The notes under the pieces are model-generated. The model was given only the letters and a program-made list of their open reading frames with translations, was not told the DNA's origin and searched no databases. Made by a program: the position numbers and the translations under genes. Below, one piece after another: positions 1 through 8,908 of a DNA stretch of 64,000 nt (positions within the stretch are counted from its first letter, which is position 1; every line of letters starts with the position of its first letter). The stretch is from Nakamurella flava (lineage in GTDB: Bacteria; Actinomycetota; Actinomycetes; Mycobacteriales; Nakamurellaceae): the NCBI RefSeq assembly GCF_005298075.1, contig NZ_SZZH01000001.1:372001-436000 (forward strand), in the 5' to 3' direction.

Positions 1-13
1 GGGGGCGATCCCG

Positions 14-1198
14 GTGGCCCAGGTGCCGACGACTCTCGTCCGGATCGCCCGTTTCGCGCCGGCCAAGCGGGCGCGGCTGGCCGGACCGGCCCTCGTCCAT
101 GCCCTCGACGAGGACGCGGCGTTCCGCGCGGTCGTGGCCGAGCGGGCCCCGGGGCCGGATGCCGTCGTCGGGGACGTCGCCGCGGCCGCGGCCCGGGCCG
201 TGCTCGTCGGGGCCCCCGACGCCGACGACCGGCTGTCCGCGGTCCGGGAACAGGCCAGTGCGGCCGGCGCCCGGCAGCAGGTGGCGGCGCTGCAGGACGA
301 GGTGGCCCGGCTGACGGAACGGATCGATCGGCTGACCGGCGAACTGCACGAGGCCCGCACCGCCCAGGCGGCGCCGGTGACGGCCGCGTCCGCCGAGGCC
401 GACAAGTTGCGCACCCGGTTGCGCGAACAGGGCACCCGGTTGCGGCGCCTGCACGACGAGACCGCGGCGCTCCGGGAGCAGACCGAGCGGGCGACGGCCG
501 ATCACGAGAGCGCGCTCGCAGCCGTCCGCGCCGAGGGGCAGCGGTGGCGCCAACGGGCGGAGGAGGCGACCGCCCGCCTGGAGGCGGCGAATCGGACCGT
601 GGCCGACCTGCGTCAGGTGGCGGCGTCCGGACGCCGCACGGTGGATGACCGTCGCGTCGAACTCCTCCTCGAGGCGGTGGAGGGGGCCGCGGCCGGTCTA
701 CGCCGGGAATGGCAGCTCACCGGGGGTGGCGTCGACCCGGCGGACCGGGTGGCGGCCCGGTGGGCGCCGGTCGCCGTCGAACCGGGGGAACGCACCGCCG
801 ACCCGGGACGGCTGGCCGCCTGGTTGGCCGTGCCGGGGGCGCACCTGCTGGTCGACGGTTACAACGTCACCAAGACCGGCTATCCGGAGCTCTCGTTGGC
901 CGAGCAGCGGGAGCGGCTGGTCCGGTTCCTGGCCAGCCTGGCCGCCCGGACGTCGGTCGATGTCACCGTGGTGTTCGACGGGGCCGCGGTGTCCGCGGCC
1001 CGTCCGGTCGGCCGGCGGGTGCGCGTGCTGTTCTCGCCGCCCGGCACCCTCGCCGACGACGTGCTGCGGCAACTCGTCGCGGCCGAACCGGCCGGCCGGG
1101 TGCTCGTCGTGGTGAGCAGCGACCGCGAGGTGGTCGAGTCGGTGGCCCGGGCGGGTGCCCGGACCGCCGCCTCGACGGTCCTGCTCGGCCTGCGCTGA
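14..1198 (+). CDS. NYN-domain (PIN-like) putative RNA-binding/nuclease protein
   Basis: The C-terminal 120 residues (about 275-394) look like a YacP-type NYN domain, a PIN-like nuclease fold: a strand with DGYNVTKTGY, then VVFDGA, then VVVSSDREV supply the conserved acidic residues. Residues about 80-205 are a long Ala/Arg/Glu-rich coiled coil. Family members are thought to act on RNA; no substrate can be inferred here. The GTG at 14 is the first start seen, but the frame is open to the left edge, so the true start may lie outside the window. The stop abuts the stop of the convergent esterase gene (TGATCA, no spacer). Confidence 0.8.
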   Translation: MAQVPTTLVRIARFAPAKRARLAGPALVHALDEDAAFRAVVAERAPGPDAVVGDVAAAAARAVLVGAPDADDRLSAVREQASAAGARQQVAALQDEVARLTERIDRLTGELHEARTAQAAPVTAASAEADKLRTRLREQGTRLRRLHDETAALREQTERATADHESALAAVRAEGQRWRQRAEEATARLEAANRTVADLRQVAASGRRTVDDRRVELLLEAVEGAAAGLRREWQLTGGGVDPADRVAARWAPVAVEPGERTADPGRLAAWLAVPGAHLLVDGYNVTKTGYPELSLAEQRERLVRFLASLAARTSVDVTVVFDGAAVSAARPVGRRVRVLFSPPGTLADDVLRQLVAAEPAGRVLVVVSSDREVVESVARAGARTAASTVLLGLR

Positions 1199-2329
1199 TC
1201 AGCCGGCCGGGCGGAGCCCGAGGAAGAAGTCGAGCATGGCCGCGCTGGCGTCTGGGCCCTGCGGGTCGGTGTAGCTGCCGACGGCCGAGCCACCGGACCA
1301 GGCGTGCCCGAGCCCGTCGACCAGCCACTGTTCGGCCACGACGGTCGCCGTCCCGTCGGCCGCCTGCCGCACCAGCCGGGTGCGGCGGTACGGACGCCCG
1401 TCGTCGGTGATCCGGTCGACCTGCCGGCGCTCGCCCCGGAGGTCGGCCTGGGCGGCGGCCAGGATGCGGTCGGCGTTGACCGGGGCGACGGTTCCGTCGG
1501 CCGTCCCGTGCACCACGAACAGCGGTACCCGGCCGGTCGAGGTGGGGGAGCCGCCGGTGCGCATCGCCCCGAACGCGGACCCGACGTCGCTGGCGACCCG
1601 GTACCCGAGCCCGGAGTGGATGCCGGCGCCGGCGATCAGGTCGGGCGCGGTCGCGGCCAGCACGGCGGTCATGGCGCCGCCCGCCGACAGGCCGGCGACG
1701 AAGACCCGGTCGCGGTCCACGCCGTACTCGCCGGCGATGTGCCGGATGAGGCCGGCCAGCAGGGCCGGTTCGCCGCTCGCCGGACCCTGGTGTTCGGGGG
1801 CGAACCAGTTCCAGTACCGCTGCGGATTGGCTGCCGGCGGCTGCTCGGGGTAGGCCACCAGCACGGTGTGCCGTTCGGCCGCCGCGTTCATCTGCGTCCC
1901 GGCGGCGAAATCGGCCGCGGTCTGGGTGCCGCCGTGCAGCATCACCACCAGCGGGACTCGGACCCCCCGGGCGACGGCCGCGGCGTGCCCGGTCGGGACG
2001 TACAGGTCGTAGCGACGTTCGCCGTGCGGGCCGGAGTGGGTCAGGTGCAGGATCCGTCCGCCCGGGGCCGTGGCCGCGGCCAGGTGGTCGGTGGCGCGGG
2101 CCATCGGCAGGCCGCCGAGCCCGGCCGATCCGAGACCGGTCGACGACCACCCGGGGGCGGTCGTGGGGGCGGCGGTCGACCCGTCGGGCCCCAGGCCGAG
2201 GCGGGCCAGGATGCCGGTGGGGTCGGGGGTGCCGGTGGGGAGATGACGACCGGTGGTCTCGGTGACCAGTTGCCGGACCCGGTCGCCGAGACCGGTGGTC
2301 GGGAGGGCGGTGGTGGGGTGATGACGCAT
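1199..2329 (-). CDS. PHB depolymerase/LpqC-type alpha/beta-hydrolase esterase
   Basis: The 376-residue protein has the poly(3-hydroxybutyrate)-depolymerase family layout: an oxyanion-side HGGTQTAADF motif, the nucleophile elbow GLSAGG near residue 213, and a C-terminal GLGHAWSGG carrying the likely catalytic His. It should hydrolyse polyester or other ester bonds. No signal peptide or lipobox is visible at MRHHPTTALP, so it is probably cytoplasmic, unlike secreted LpqC relatives. It lies 43 nt downstream of an RHH regulator gene on the same strand and is probably co-transcribed with it. AGGA sits about 8 nt before the ATG. The substrate is not proven. Confidence 0.85.
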   Translation of the reverse strand: MRHHPTTALPTTGLGDRVRQLVTETTGRHLPTGTPDPTGILARLGLGPDGSTAAPTTAPGWSSTGLGSAGLGGLPMARATDHLAAATAPGGRILHLTHSGPHGERRYDLYVPTGHAAAVARGVRVPLVVMLHGGTQTAADFAAGTQMNAAAERHTVLVAYPEQPPAANPQRYWNWFAPEHQGPASGEPALLAGLIRHIAGEYGVDRDRVFVAGLSAGGAMTAVLAATAPDLIAGAGIHSGLGYRVASDVGSAFGAMRTGGSPTSTGRVPLFVVHGTADGTVAPVNADRILAAAQADLRGERRQVDRITDDGRPYRRTRLVRQAADGTATVVAEQWLVDGLGHAWSGGSAVGSYTDPQGPDASAAMLDFFLGLRPAG

Positions 2330-2372
2330 GCGTCGGTCCTGCTTTCGCGAAGGGTGCGCGGGACGTCGCCGA

Positions 2373-2768
2373 TCAGACGGTGACGGGAGCCAGGGCGGCC
2401 TTGACCGCCCGGGAGGCGCGGAACGCGCCGAGTACTTCGACGGAGGTGATGACCGCCCGGGCGAGGTCGGGGTCGACGTCGTCGTCGATGACGCACAGCC
2501 CGAGGACGCGAACGGCCAGGGTCTGCCTGGCGGCCCGCCGGGTCTGCAGGTCGGCGGCGGTGACCCGGAGCGTGCCCAGGGACAGGGTGCGGCGGTCGAC
2601 GCTGTCCCGGACGGCGGTGGCCCGGCTGTCCAGCTGCCGCCGGATCGCCGAGCGGATGAAGTCCGTCCGGTTGGCGTAGAAGCCCTCGCTGACCAGCAGG
2701 TCGATCTCGCCGAGGTCGACCAGGCCGAGGTTGACGGTGATCTTCTCGGTCTTTTCCGGTTCTGCCAT
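2373..2768 (-). CDS. Ribbon-helix-helix (CopG-like) transcriptional regulator
   Basis: This 131-residue protein begins MAEPEKTEKITVNLG and has an RHH-type N-terminus: a beta strand (ITVNL), then helices around YANRTDFIRSAIRRQL. The C-terminal part is unassigned. The ATG at 2768 was chosen over an upstream in-frame start because a GGAGG box (2773-2777) lies just before it. It precedes the esterase gene and probably controls it. A perfect 10-bp-arm palindrome lies upstream, next to a TAGGAT hexamer, consistent with autoregulation (inference). Confidence 0.8.
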   Translation of the reverse strand: MAEPEKTEKITVNLGLVDLGEIDLLVSEGFYANRTDFIRSAIRRQLDSRATAVRDSVDRRTLSLGTLRVTAADLQTRRAARQTLAVRVLGLCVIDDDVDPDLARAVITSVEVLGAFRASRAVKAALAPVTV

Positions 2769-2794
2769 GGTGCCTCCTTCCTGTGACCATCCTA

Positions 2795-2816
2795 GCACCA
2801 TCCCCAGGGATGGTGC
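2795..2816. promoter_or_regulatory. Perfect palindrome, likely operator of the RHH gene
   Basis: GCACCATCCC, a CA spacer and GGGATGGTGC form a perfect inverted repeat. It lies immediately upstream of a TAGGAT hexamer read on the minus strand (2794-2789), a plausible -10 element for the RHH-esterase operon. RHH proteins bind palindromes over their own promoters, so autorepression is the simplest reading. Confidence 0.5.
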
Positions 2817-2860
2817 GTTCGTACTGAGTCGGTCTCGTCGTCGCCGGGTACAGGCGATCG

Positions 2861-3769
2861 GTGACGACGGACCCGCCCCGTACCCAGCACACCCCGGTCG
2901 ACCCGACGACGGCCCATCCGCGGCCGCCCCAGCCCGGGCAGCGTCAACCGGCTCCCGGTCTGGCCGGGCGGATGCAGCCGCGCCCGGACCACGGGGAGGA
3001 CAGCTACGTCGGTTCCGGCCGGTTGGCCGGACGGCGCGCGGTCGTCACCGGCGCCGATTCCGGTATCGGTCGGGCCGTCGCCATCGCGTTCGCCCGCGAG
3101 GGGGCCGACGTCGTGCTCGGCTACCTGCCCTCCGAACAGGCCGATGCCGACGAGGTGGTCGCCCTGGTCGAGCAGGCCGGACGGCGCGCGGTGCCGGTCC
3201 CCGGTGATCTGGGGACCGAGGACGGCAACACCGCCCTGGTGCGGGCGGCCGTCGAAACGCTTGGCGGTATCGACGTTCTCGTATCGGTGGCCGGGGTGCA
3301 GACCTGGGTCGATGACATCGCCGACCTGACCACCGAACAGTTCGACCGCACCTTTAAGGTCAACGTCTACGGCCTGTTCTGGCTGACGAAGGCCGCCCTG
3401 CCGCACATGGGGCCGGGCGGCAGCATCGTGGCCACGTCGTCGGTGCAGGCCTACCGGCCCTCGCCGGGTCTGCTCGACTACGCGACCACCAAGGCCTCCA
3501 TCAACACCTACGCCAAGGCGCTGGCCCAACAGGTCGCCCCCCGCGGCATCCGGGTGAACGTGGTCGCCCCGGGCCCGGTCTGGACGCCGCTGCAGGTCAC
3601 CGGCGGTCAACCACCGGAGAAGATCCCCGATTTCGGTGCGTCCGCGTGGCTCGGCCGGGCCGGCCAACCGGCCGAGGTCGCTGCCGCCTACGTCCATCTG
3701 GCCGGGGCGGAGTCCAGTTTCACCACCGGGGCGACCCTGTCGGTCACCGGCGGGAACCCGACGCCATGA
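2861..3769 (+). CDS. SDR-family oxidoreductase (general stress protein 39-like)
   Basis: This 302-residue short-chain dehydrogenase has the classical NAD(P)-binding TGADSGIG motif near residue 61 and the catalytic YATTK near residue 206. The N-terminal Pro/Gln-rich extension of about 50 residues, ending before the first Rossmann strand, is typical of the stress-protein-39/YghA subgroup. Substrate unknown. The GTG start follows a TACAGG hexamer by 6 nt with no ribosome-binding site, so the message may be leaderless. The stop overlaps the start of the following GH15 gene (ATGA), indicating translational coupling. Confidence 0.85.
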   Translation: MTTDPPRTQHTPVDPTTAHPRPPQPGQRQPAPGLAGRMQPRPDHGEDSYVGSGRLAGRRAVVTGADSGIGRAVAIAFAREGADVVLGYLPSEQADADEVVALVEQAGRRAVPVPGDLGTEDGNTALVRAAVETLGGIDVLVSVAGVQTWVDDIADLTTEQFDRTFKVNVYGLFWLTKAALPHMGPGGSIVATSSVQAYRPSPGLLDYATTKASINTYAKALAQQVAPRGIRVNVVAPGPVWTPLQVTGGQPPEKIPDFGASAWLGRAGQPAEVAAAYVHLAGAESSFTTGATLSVTGGNPTP

Positions 3770-5553
3770 GCATCCGGGACGCCGACGGCTATCTGCCGCT
3801 GCGGGAGTACGGGGCGATTGGGGACGGCCGCACCGTGGCCCTGGTCGGACCGGACGGCCGGATCGACTGGTGGCCGGTACCGGACCTCGACTGCCCGCCG
3901 GCGTTCGCCGCGATGGTCGACGAGCGCAACGGCGGGCGCCTGGAGCTGGCGCCGGATGCCCCGTTCACCACCGAACAGCGGTACCTGCCCGGGACCAACG
4001 TCCTGGAGACCGTTTTCCGCACCGCCGAGGGATCCGTCCGGGTCACGGATTCACTGAACTCGGGGGTGGCCGGTCGGCTGCCCTGGACCGAACTGGCCCG
4101 CCGGATCGACGGCCTGTCGGGGACGGTTCGCCTGCGGTGGCGGGTCGCGCCCGGGCTGCAGCTCGACGGCAGCGGGCCGTGGGTGGCCGACTCGCCGTCC
4201 GGTCCGATCCTGCGGAGCGGGCAGGCGACGCTGGGCGTCCGCGGCATCGAGCACGGCGCGGTCGCCGGCGACCGCGAGATCACCGGAGTGGTCGTCACCC
4301 GGGCCGGTCATCGCCAGCTGGTCGCCGTGGTCGCCACCGCCGGGGAACCGTTGAACCTGCCGCCGGCGACCGACATCGACCGGCGGGTCGACCTGTCGAT
4401 CGACTCGTGGACGCGCTGGACCGACAGCTGCGACTACGACGGCCGGCAGGCCGAGGTGGTGCTGCGCAGTGCGCTGGCGCTCAAGCTGCTGATCTACAGC
4501 CCCACCGGTGCCATCGCCGCGGCCGCGACCACGTCGCTGCCGGAAAGCCTCGCCGGGGGCAAGAACTGGGACTACCGGTACGCGTGGGTGCGCGACGCGG
4601 CGCACACCATCCGCGCATTGGGGGTGGTCGGCGTGAAGGAAGAGGTGCACGCCGCGGTGTCCTGGTTGCTGAACACCCTCCGGGCGCACGGGCCCCACGT
4701 CTTCACGCGGCTGTCCGGCGAGGTGAAGGACGGCCACCGGGAGACCCGGTCGCCGGGCTGGCGGGGGATCGGGCCGGTGATCGTGGGCAACCGCGCGGCC
4801 CAGCAGCTGCAGTTGGGGATGTTCGGTGACGTGTTCGACGTGCTGCGGGTGTACGTCGACGAGGGCCACGTGCTCGACCCGGCGACCGGTTCGATGCTGG
4901 CCGATCTGGCCGACCTCTGCTGCGACCAGTGGCGCAGCCGGGACGCCGGGATCTGGGAGCTGCAGGAGGAGCGGCACTACACCTCGTCGAAGATCCAGTG
5001 CTGGCAGGCCCTGGGCTGCGCGATCCACCTGGCCGACCTGGGGCAGATCCCGGACCGCCGGCAGCGGTGGCGACTCGAACAGCAGGACATCGCCGAGTTC
5101 ATCCACACCCGTTGCTGGAACCCCGATCTCGGGGCCTACACCTGGTACCAGGGCACGGACGGGCTCGACGCCTCGGTACTGCTGGCCAAGGATTTCGACG
5201 ACGGCCCGCGCATGTCGTCGACCATCGACGTGATCCGCGAGCGGCTCGGCACGGGGCCGCTGCTGCACCGCTACACCGGTGCCGACGCCGAGGAGGGGGC
5301 GTTCGTCGCCTGCTCGTTCTGGATGGTGTCGGCGCTGGCGCGGGTGGGTCGGGTGTCGGAGGCCGCGGCGTTGTTCGACGAGATCGTCGAACTCGCCAGT
5401 CCGCTCGGCCTGCTCTCCGAGATGATCGCCACCGACGACGGGCAGTTCCTCGGCAACCTGCCCCAGGGGCTGACCCACCTCGCCCTGATCCTGGCGGCCG
5501 ATGCGCTGGACCGGGCCGCCCGCGACGCCGGGGGCGCAGGACCGACGGGCTGA
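3766..5553 (+). CDS. Glycoside hydrolase family 15 protein (glucoamylase/trehalase-like)
   Basis: The 595-residue protein has the GH15 layout: an N-terminal beta-sandwich starting at LREYGAIGDGRTVALV, then an (alpha/alpha)6 barrel with KNWDYRYAWVRDA near residue 265 and a C-terminal NLPQGLTHLAL. Mycobacterial members of this subgroup act as trehalases; others are glucoamylases, so the sugar is undecided. No signal peptide is seen, which favours an intracellular alpha-glucoside. The open frame extends 40 codons upstream inside the SDR gene, but the ATG at 3766 overlapping the SDR stop gives the family-typical N-terminus. Confidence 0.85.
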   Translation: MSIRDADGYLPLREYGAIGDGRTVALVGPDGRIDWWPVPDLDCPPAFAAMVDERNGGRLELAPDAPFTTEQRYLPGTNVLETVFRTAEGSVRVTDSLNSGVAGRLPWTELARRIDGLSGTVRLRWRVAPGLQLDGSGPWVADSPSGPILRSGQATLGVRGIEHGAVAGDREITGVVVTRAGHRQLVAVVATAGEPLNLPPATDIDRRVDLSIDSWTRWTDSCDYDGRQAEVVLRSALALKLLIYSPTGAIAAAATTSLPESLAGGKNWDYRYAWVRDAAHTIRALGVVGVKEEVHAAVSWLLNTLRAHGPHVFTRLSGEVKDGHRETRSPGWRGIGPVIVGNRAAQQLQLGMFGDVFDVLRVYVDEGHVLDPATGSMLADLADLCCDQWRSRDAGIWELQEERHYTSSKIQCWQALGCAIHLADLGQIPDRRQRWRLEQQDIAEFIHTRCWNPDLGAYTWYQGTDGLDASVLLAKDFDDGPRMSSTIDVIRERLGTGPLLHRYTGADAEEGAFVACSFWMVSALARVGRVSEAAALFDEIVELASPLGLLSEMIATDDGQFLGNLPQGLTHLALILAADALDRAARDAGGAGPTG

Positions 5554-5716
5554 GTGCCCGCAGCCTGGACGTTCTCCTGACGGCTGGTCTACGTTCACCC
5601 CATCCGTGCACCGTGGGTCACACCCTGATCACCCCCAGGACCGACCAGTTCCGCCGGCCGCGCCCTGGGACCCCGATCGGGGAGTCGCCCCGCCCCAGCG
5701 ATCGGAGTGCCCCACC

Positions 5717-8038
5717 GTGAAACCCGTCCGAAGGATGACATCCCTGCTGGCCACGGTCGGCCTGGTGGCGACCGGGATCCTGGCCACCTCGACCGGGACG
5801 GCGTCGGCCGCCGACCCCGTCCAGCTGACCCTGTTGAACATCAACGACTTCCACGGCCGCATCACGAATGCAGCCGCGGACAAGGACCTGACGGTCGCCC
5901 TCGCCGGCACCATCGAGGAACAGCGGGCCGCCGCGACCGCGGCCGGGGGCGACTCCCTGCTGCTCTCCGCCGGCGACAACATCGGCGCGTCACTGTTCGC
6001 CTCGTCCTCGGCCCAGGACCAGCCCACCATCGACGTCCTGAACGCCTTGGGGCTGGCCGCGTCCGCCGTCGGCAACCACGAGTTCGACCGCGGTGAGAGC
6101 GACCTCGTCGACCGTGTGGTCAGTGACAAGACCAACGCGAAGTGGGACTACCTGGGCGCCAACGTCTACCGCAAGGGCACCCAGACCCCGGCGCTGCCCG
6201 AGTACGGGATCTACCCGGTCGGCGGCGTCCGCGTCGGCGTGATCGGCGCGGTCACCCAGGAGACGTCGACCCTGGTCAGCCCGGCCGGTATCGCCGACCT
6301 CGACTTCGGTGATCCGGTCGCCGCGGTCAACCGCGTGGCCGCCCAGCTCACCGACGGCGACGAGAGCAACGGTGAGGCCGACGTCCTCGTGGCCGAGTAC
6401 CACGAGGGAGCCCCGGCCGGGGACACGACCGTCCCGCCGGCCACCCTGGACGGCCAGCTGGCCGCCAGCCCGGTCTTCGCCTCCATCGTGAACGAGACCT
6501 CACCGCGGGTCGCCGCGATCTTCACGGCGCACACCCATCAGACGTACGCCTACCAGGCCCCGGTGCCCGGAGAGGCGGGCGTCACCCGTCCGGTCGTCCA
6601 GACCGGTTCGTACGGAGCCAATGTCGGCAAGGTCGTGCTCACCGTCGACCGGCAGACCGGGGCGGTCACCGCCACGGCCGCCACCAACGTGCCGCGCACC
6701 ACCACCGCCCCCGCCGACCTGGTGGCGACGTATCCGCGCGTCGCGCAGGTCCGCTCCATCGTCGACACCGCCGTCGCCGCCGCCGAGGTCATCGGCCGCC
6801 AGCCGGTCGGCAGTGTCACCGCCGACATCACCACCGCGTTCACCGGCGGGTCGTACTCCGGTGGTGTCTATGTCGGGTCGGCGCCGGGGACGACGACCGG
6901 CCGCGACGACCGGGGTAGTGAATCGACTCTGGGCAACCTGGTCGCCGACTCCCTGCGGGCGTCGCTGTCGTCGGCCGACCGCGGTGGGGCGCAGATCGGC
7001 GTGGTGAACCCGGGTGGGCTGCGGGCCGATCTGTTGCAGGCGCCCGACGGGGTCGTCACGTACGCCGAGGCGAACGCGGTGCTGCCGTTCGTCAACAACC
7101 TCACCACCGTCAGCCTGACCGGCGAACAGTTCCGCACGCTGCTCGAGCAGCAGTGGCAGCCGTCCACCGCGTCCCGGCCGTATCTGCAGCTCGGCCTGTC
7201 GGACAACGTCACCTACACCTTCGATCCGAGTGCCGCGGCCGGCTCCCGGATCACGTCGGTGACCGTCGACGGCCGGCCGTTGGACCCGGCTGCGTCCTAC
7301 CGGATCGGTACGTTCTCCTTCCTCGCCGCCGGTGGCGACAACTTCGCCGTCTTCACCCAGGGCACCGATCCGCGGGATTCCGGCCTCATCGACCGCGACG
7401 CCTGGATCGCCTACCTGCAGGCCAACCCCAACCTGGCGCCCGATTTCGCCCGCCGCGCGGTGCAGGTGCCGGCGGTGACCGAGCCGGTGACCGCCGGCAC
7501 CCAGGTCACCATCCCGGTGGCCGGTCTGGATCTGACCAGCCTGGGTTCGCCGGCGAACACGACGGTGACCGCCAGCTGGCGGGACCAGCAGGTGGGTCAG
7601 GCGACGGTCAGCGGCGGCCGGGCCGACGTCACGGTCACCGTCCCGGCCGACGCGCCGGCCGGGCCGACCGCGCTCGTCCTGACCGCCCAACCCAGCGGCA
7701 CCACCGTGACGGTGCCGTTCACGGTGGCGGCCGCGCCCGTGAAGGTCGCGTCGACCACGGTGCTGGTCAGCACCGCGGCGCTGCAGAAGTGCCCGTTCCT
7801 GCCTGTCCTGCTGATCTCGGCGACCGGGCTGGCCGACGGCCAGGCGGCCGTCGGCCGGGTGGGCTTCCGCGAAGGGGACCGGGTGTTCGCCGACGTCCCG
7901 GCCCAGCGCGGTCTGGCGGTCACCGTGCTGCCGCGCCTGTCCCGCGGGGAGCACGTGTTCACCTCGGCTTTCACGCCCGCCGATCCGTCCCGGGTGGCCG
8001 GTAGCACCAGCAACCCGGTGCTGGTCCGCGGCCGCTGA
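5717..8038 (+). CDS. Secreted bifunctional UDP-sugar hydrolase/5'-nucleotidase family protein
   Basis: The 773-residue protein starts with a Sec signal (MKPVRRMTSLLATVGLVA..., probable cleavage after TASA). A metallophosphatase domain follows, with DFHGR, GDNIGAS, GNHEFDRG and HTHQ supplying metal ligands. The 5'-nucleotidase C-terminal domain has GGLRADLL and AAGGDNF, and a C-terminal Ig-like region of about 170 residues closes it. It likely releases phosphate or nucleosides from extracellular nucleotides. No LPXTG or C-terminal anchor is seen. The GTG at 5717 is placed by the signal peptide; the frame is open further upstream. Confidence 0.88.
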   Translation: MKPVRRMTSLLATVGLVATGILATSTGTASAADPVQLTLLNINDFHGRITNAAADKDLTVALAGTIEEQRAAATAAGGDSLLLSAGDNIGASLFASSSAQDQPTIDVLNALGLAASAVGNHEFDRGESDLVDRVVSDKTNAKWDYLGANVYRKGTQTPALPEYGIYPVGGVRVGVIGAVTQETSTLVSPAGIADLDFGDPVAAVNRVAAQLTDGDESNGEADVLVAEYHEGAPAGDTTVPPATLDGQLAASPVFASIVNETSPRVAAIFTAHTHQTYAYQAPVPGEAGVTRPVVQTGSYGANVGKVVLTVDRQTGAVTATAATNVPRTTTAPADLVATYPRVAQVRSIVDTAVAAAEVIGRQPVGSVTADITTAFTGGSYSGGVYVGSAPGTTTGRDDRGSESTLGNLVADSLRASLSSADRGGAQIGVVNPGGLRADLLQAPDGVVTYAEANAVLPFVNNLTTVSLTGEQFRTLLEQQWQPSTASRPYLQLGLSDNVTYTFDPSAAAGSRITSVTVDGRPLDPAASYRIGTFSFLAAGGDNFAVFTQGTDPRDSGLIDRDAWIAYLQANPNLAPDFARRAVQVPAVTEPVTAGTQVTIPVAGLDLTSLGSPANTTVTASWRDQQVGQATVSGGRADVTVTVPADAPAGPTALVLTAQPSGTTVTVPFTVAAAPVKVASTTVLVSTAALQKCPFLPVLLISATGLADGQAAVGRVGFREGDRVFADVPAQRGLAVTVLPRLSRGEHVFTSAFTPADPSRVAGSTSNPVLVRGR

Positions 8039-8054
8039 CCACCCTGGCTCGGCA

Positions 8055-8086
8055 ACGCCCCCGGCTGCTCCTACGGCCGGGGGCGT
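8055..8086 (+). terminator. Hairpin after the 5'-nucleotidase gene
   Basis: An 11-bp perfect GC stem (ACGCCCCCGGC with its complement) and a 10-nt loop lie 17 nt after the stop codon. There is no U tract, so efficiency as an intrinsic terminator is uncertain. Confidence 0.5.
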
Positions 8087-8251
8087 CGCCGTCCGTGGCC
8101 CGGTGGAGCGACCCCGGCCCCCGGCAGTCACCGCGGTCGAACACCTGGTCGGAATCGACGAGGAACCCGCTGTCGGTGTCCGGTCCTACCGTCCCGGTCA
8201 GAGCCTTGGTGCTGGATCCGGGGCCAGGACGGTGGAGGGTGGCCGATCGGG

Positions 8252-8479
8252 ATGTCTGCGCACTGCCATGTGGACTGTGAGGACTGCACCGCACGCGGAC
8301 CGGCGTGCGACGACTGCATCGTGACGGCGCTGCTGGGCACGTCACCCAGTGGGGTGGCGTGGGACGACACCGAACGGGCGGCGGTCGACGTGCTGTCCCG
8401 CTCCGGTCTCATCCGGCCCTTGCGGCTGGTTCCGCGCCCCGAGCGACCCCATCCGGGTCCGGTGAGACGAGCCGGGTGA
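8252..8479 (+). CDS. Small cysteine-rich protein, putative metal-binding
   Basis: This 75-residue protein opens with a dense Cys/His cluster: HCHVDCEDC followed by PACDDC, five Cys and two His within about 20 residues, suggestive of one zinc or Fe-S site. The rest is an acidic helix (DDTERAAVDVLSRSG) and a Pro/Arg tail. I recall similar unnamed small proteins in other actinobacteria. A GGAGGGTGG stretch lies about 18 nt upstream of the ATG. It precedes the riboswitch-controlled NlpC/P60 gene, but no functional link is shown. Confidence 0.65.
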   Translation: MSAHCHVDCEDCTARGPACDDCIVTALLGTSPSGVAWDDTERAAVDVLSRSGLIRPLRLVPRPERPHPGPVRRAG

Positions 8480-8620
8480 ACGCGGCGGGCCGGTCGGTCA
8501 TGACCTGATGTCAGGTCCATCACAGCTCCCGCACAGCTGTAACGCTGAGCATCGGGTGGTCATCGTCGCAGGTCAGACGGATAGGCCAGCGGCGACTGTC
8601 TCAACATCTGAGATGGATCT

Positions 8621-8669
8621 TTGACGATTCACACACCGTCTGGACGGGAACAGAATCCTCTCGTAACCT
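8621..8669 (+). promoter_or_regulatory. Candidate promoter for the first riboswitch leader
   Basis: TGGACG at 8641-8646 and TAACCT at 8664-8669 are separated by 17 nt and would start transcription about 35-40 nt before the riboswitch. A separate TTGACG at 8621-8626 has no well-spaced partner. The rest of the 8480-8708 gap holds no recognisable gene. Confidence 0.35.
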
Positions 8670-8686
8670 ATCCGAGACCTTGAGGC

Positions 8687-8705
8687 GATCACCATTCAGG
8701 TGATC
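8687..8705. repeat. Perfect 7-bp-arm inverted repeat before the first riboswitch
   Basis: GATCACC, an ATTCA loop and GGTGATC form a perfect palindrome directly upstream of the ydaO element. It could be a protein operator just downstream of the start of transcription or a leader hairpin. The second riboswitch leader has no equivalent. Confidence 0.45.
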
Positions 8706-8709
8706 CGGG

Positions 8710-8892
8710 GGTCACCGCCGAGTCGGCTCCGCTGGGAGCCGAGCCGGGGAACCAGGTGCTTCATGGGGTGAATCCGCCCCCTGACGGGTGCCGTGTCGTC
8801 TGCGCTCTTGCGTGGATGGCCGCTGCGCGTCGGGTGGTGGTAGGGCGACTTCCGGCCCGAATCCGTCAGCTAACCCGGTAGGCGGCGAGAGG
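8710..8892 (+). ncRNA. ydaO: ydaO/yuaA (c-di-AMP) riboswitch 1
   Basis: The leader contains conserved blocks of the ydaO motif in order: GAGCCGGGGAACCA, then GGGGTGAATCC, then GTAGGG, and the signature GTCAGCTAACCCGGTAGGCG. CGCCG (8716-8720) can close P1 with CGGCG (8883-8887). ydaO RNAs bind c-di-AMP and usually switch off cell-wall hydrolase and potassium genes. The element ends about 17 nt before the GTG of an NlpC/P60 endopeptidase, which matches the known actinobacterial arrangement. Confidence 0.9.
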
Positions 8893-8908
8893 AAGGTTCC
8901 ACCGGACC

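Noticed and set aside
3766-5553. Reading the GH15-SDR pair as a trehalose cluster
   Set aside because: No trehalose synthesis or transport gene is nearby and GH15 substrates differ; the link is too weak.
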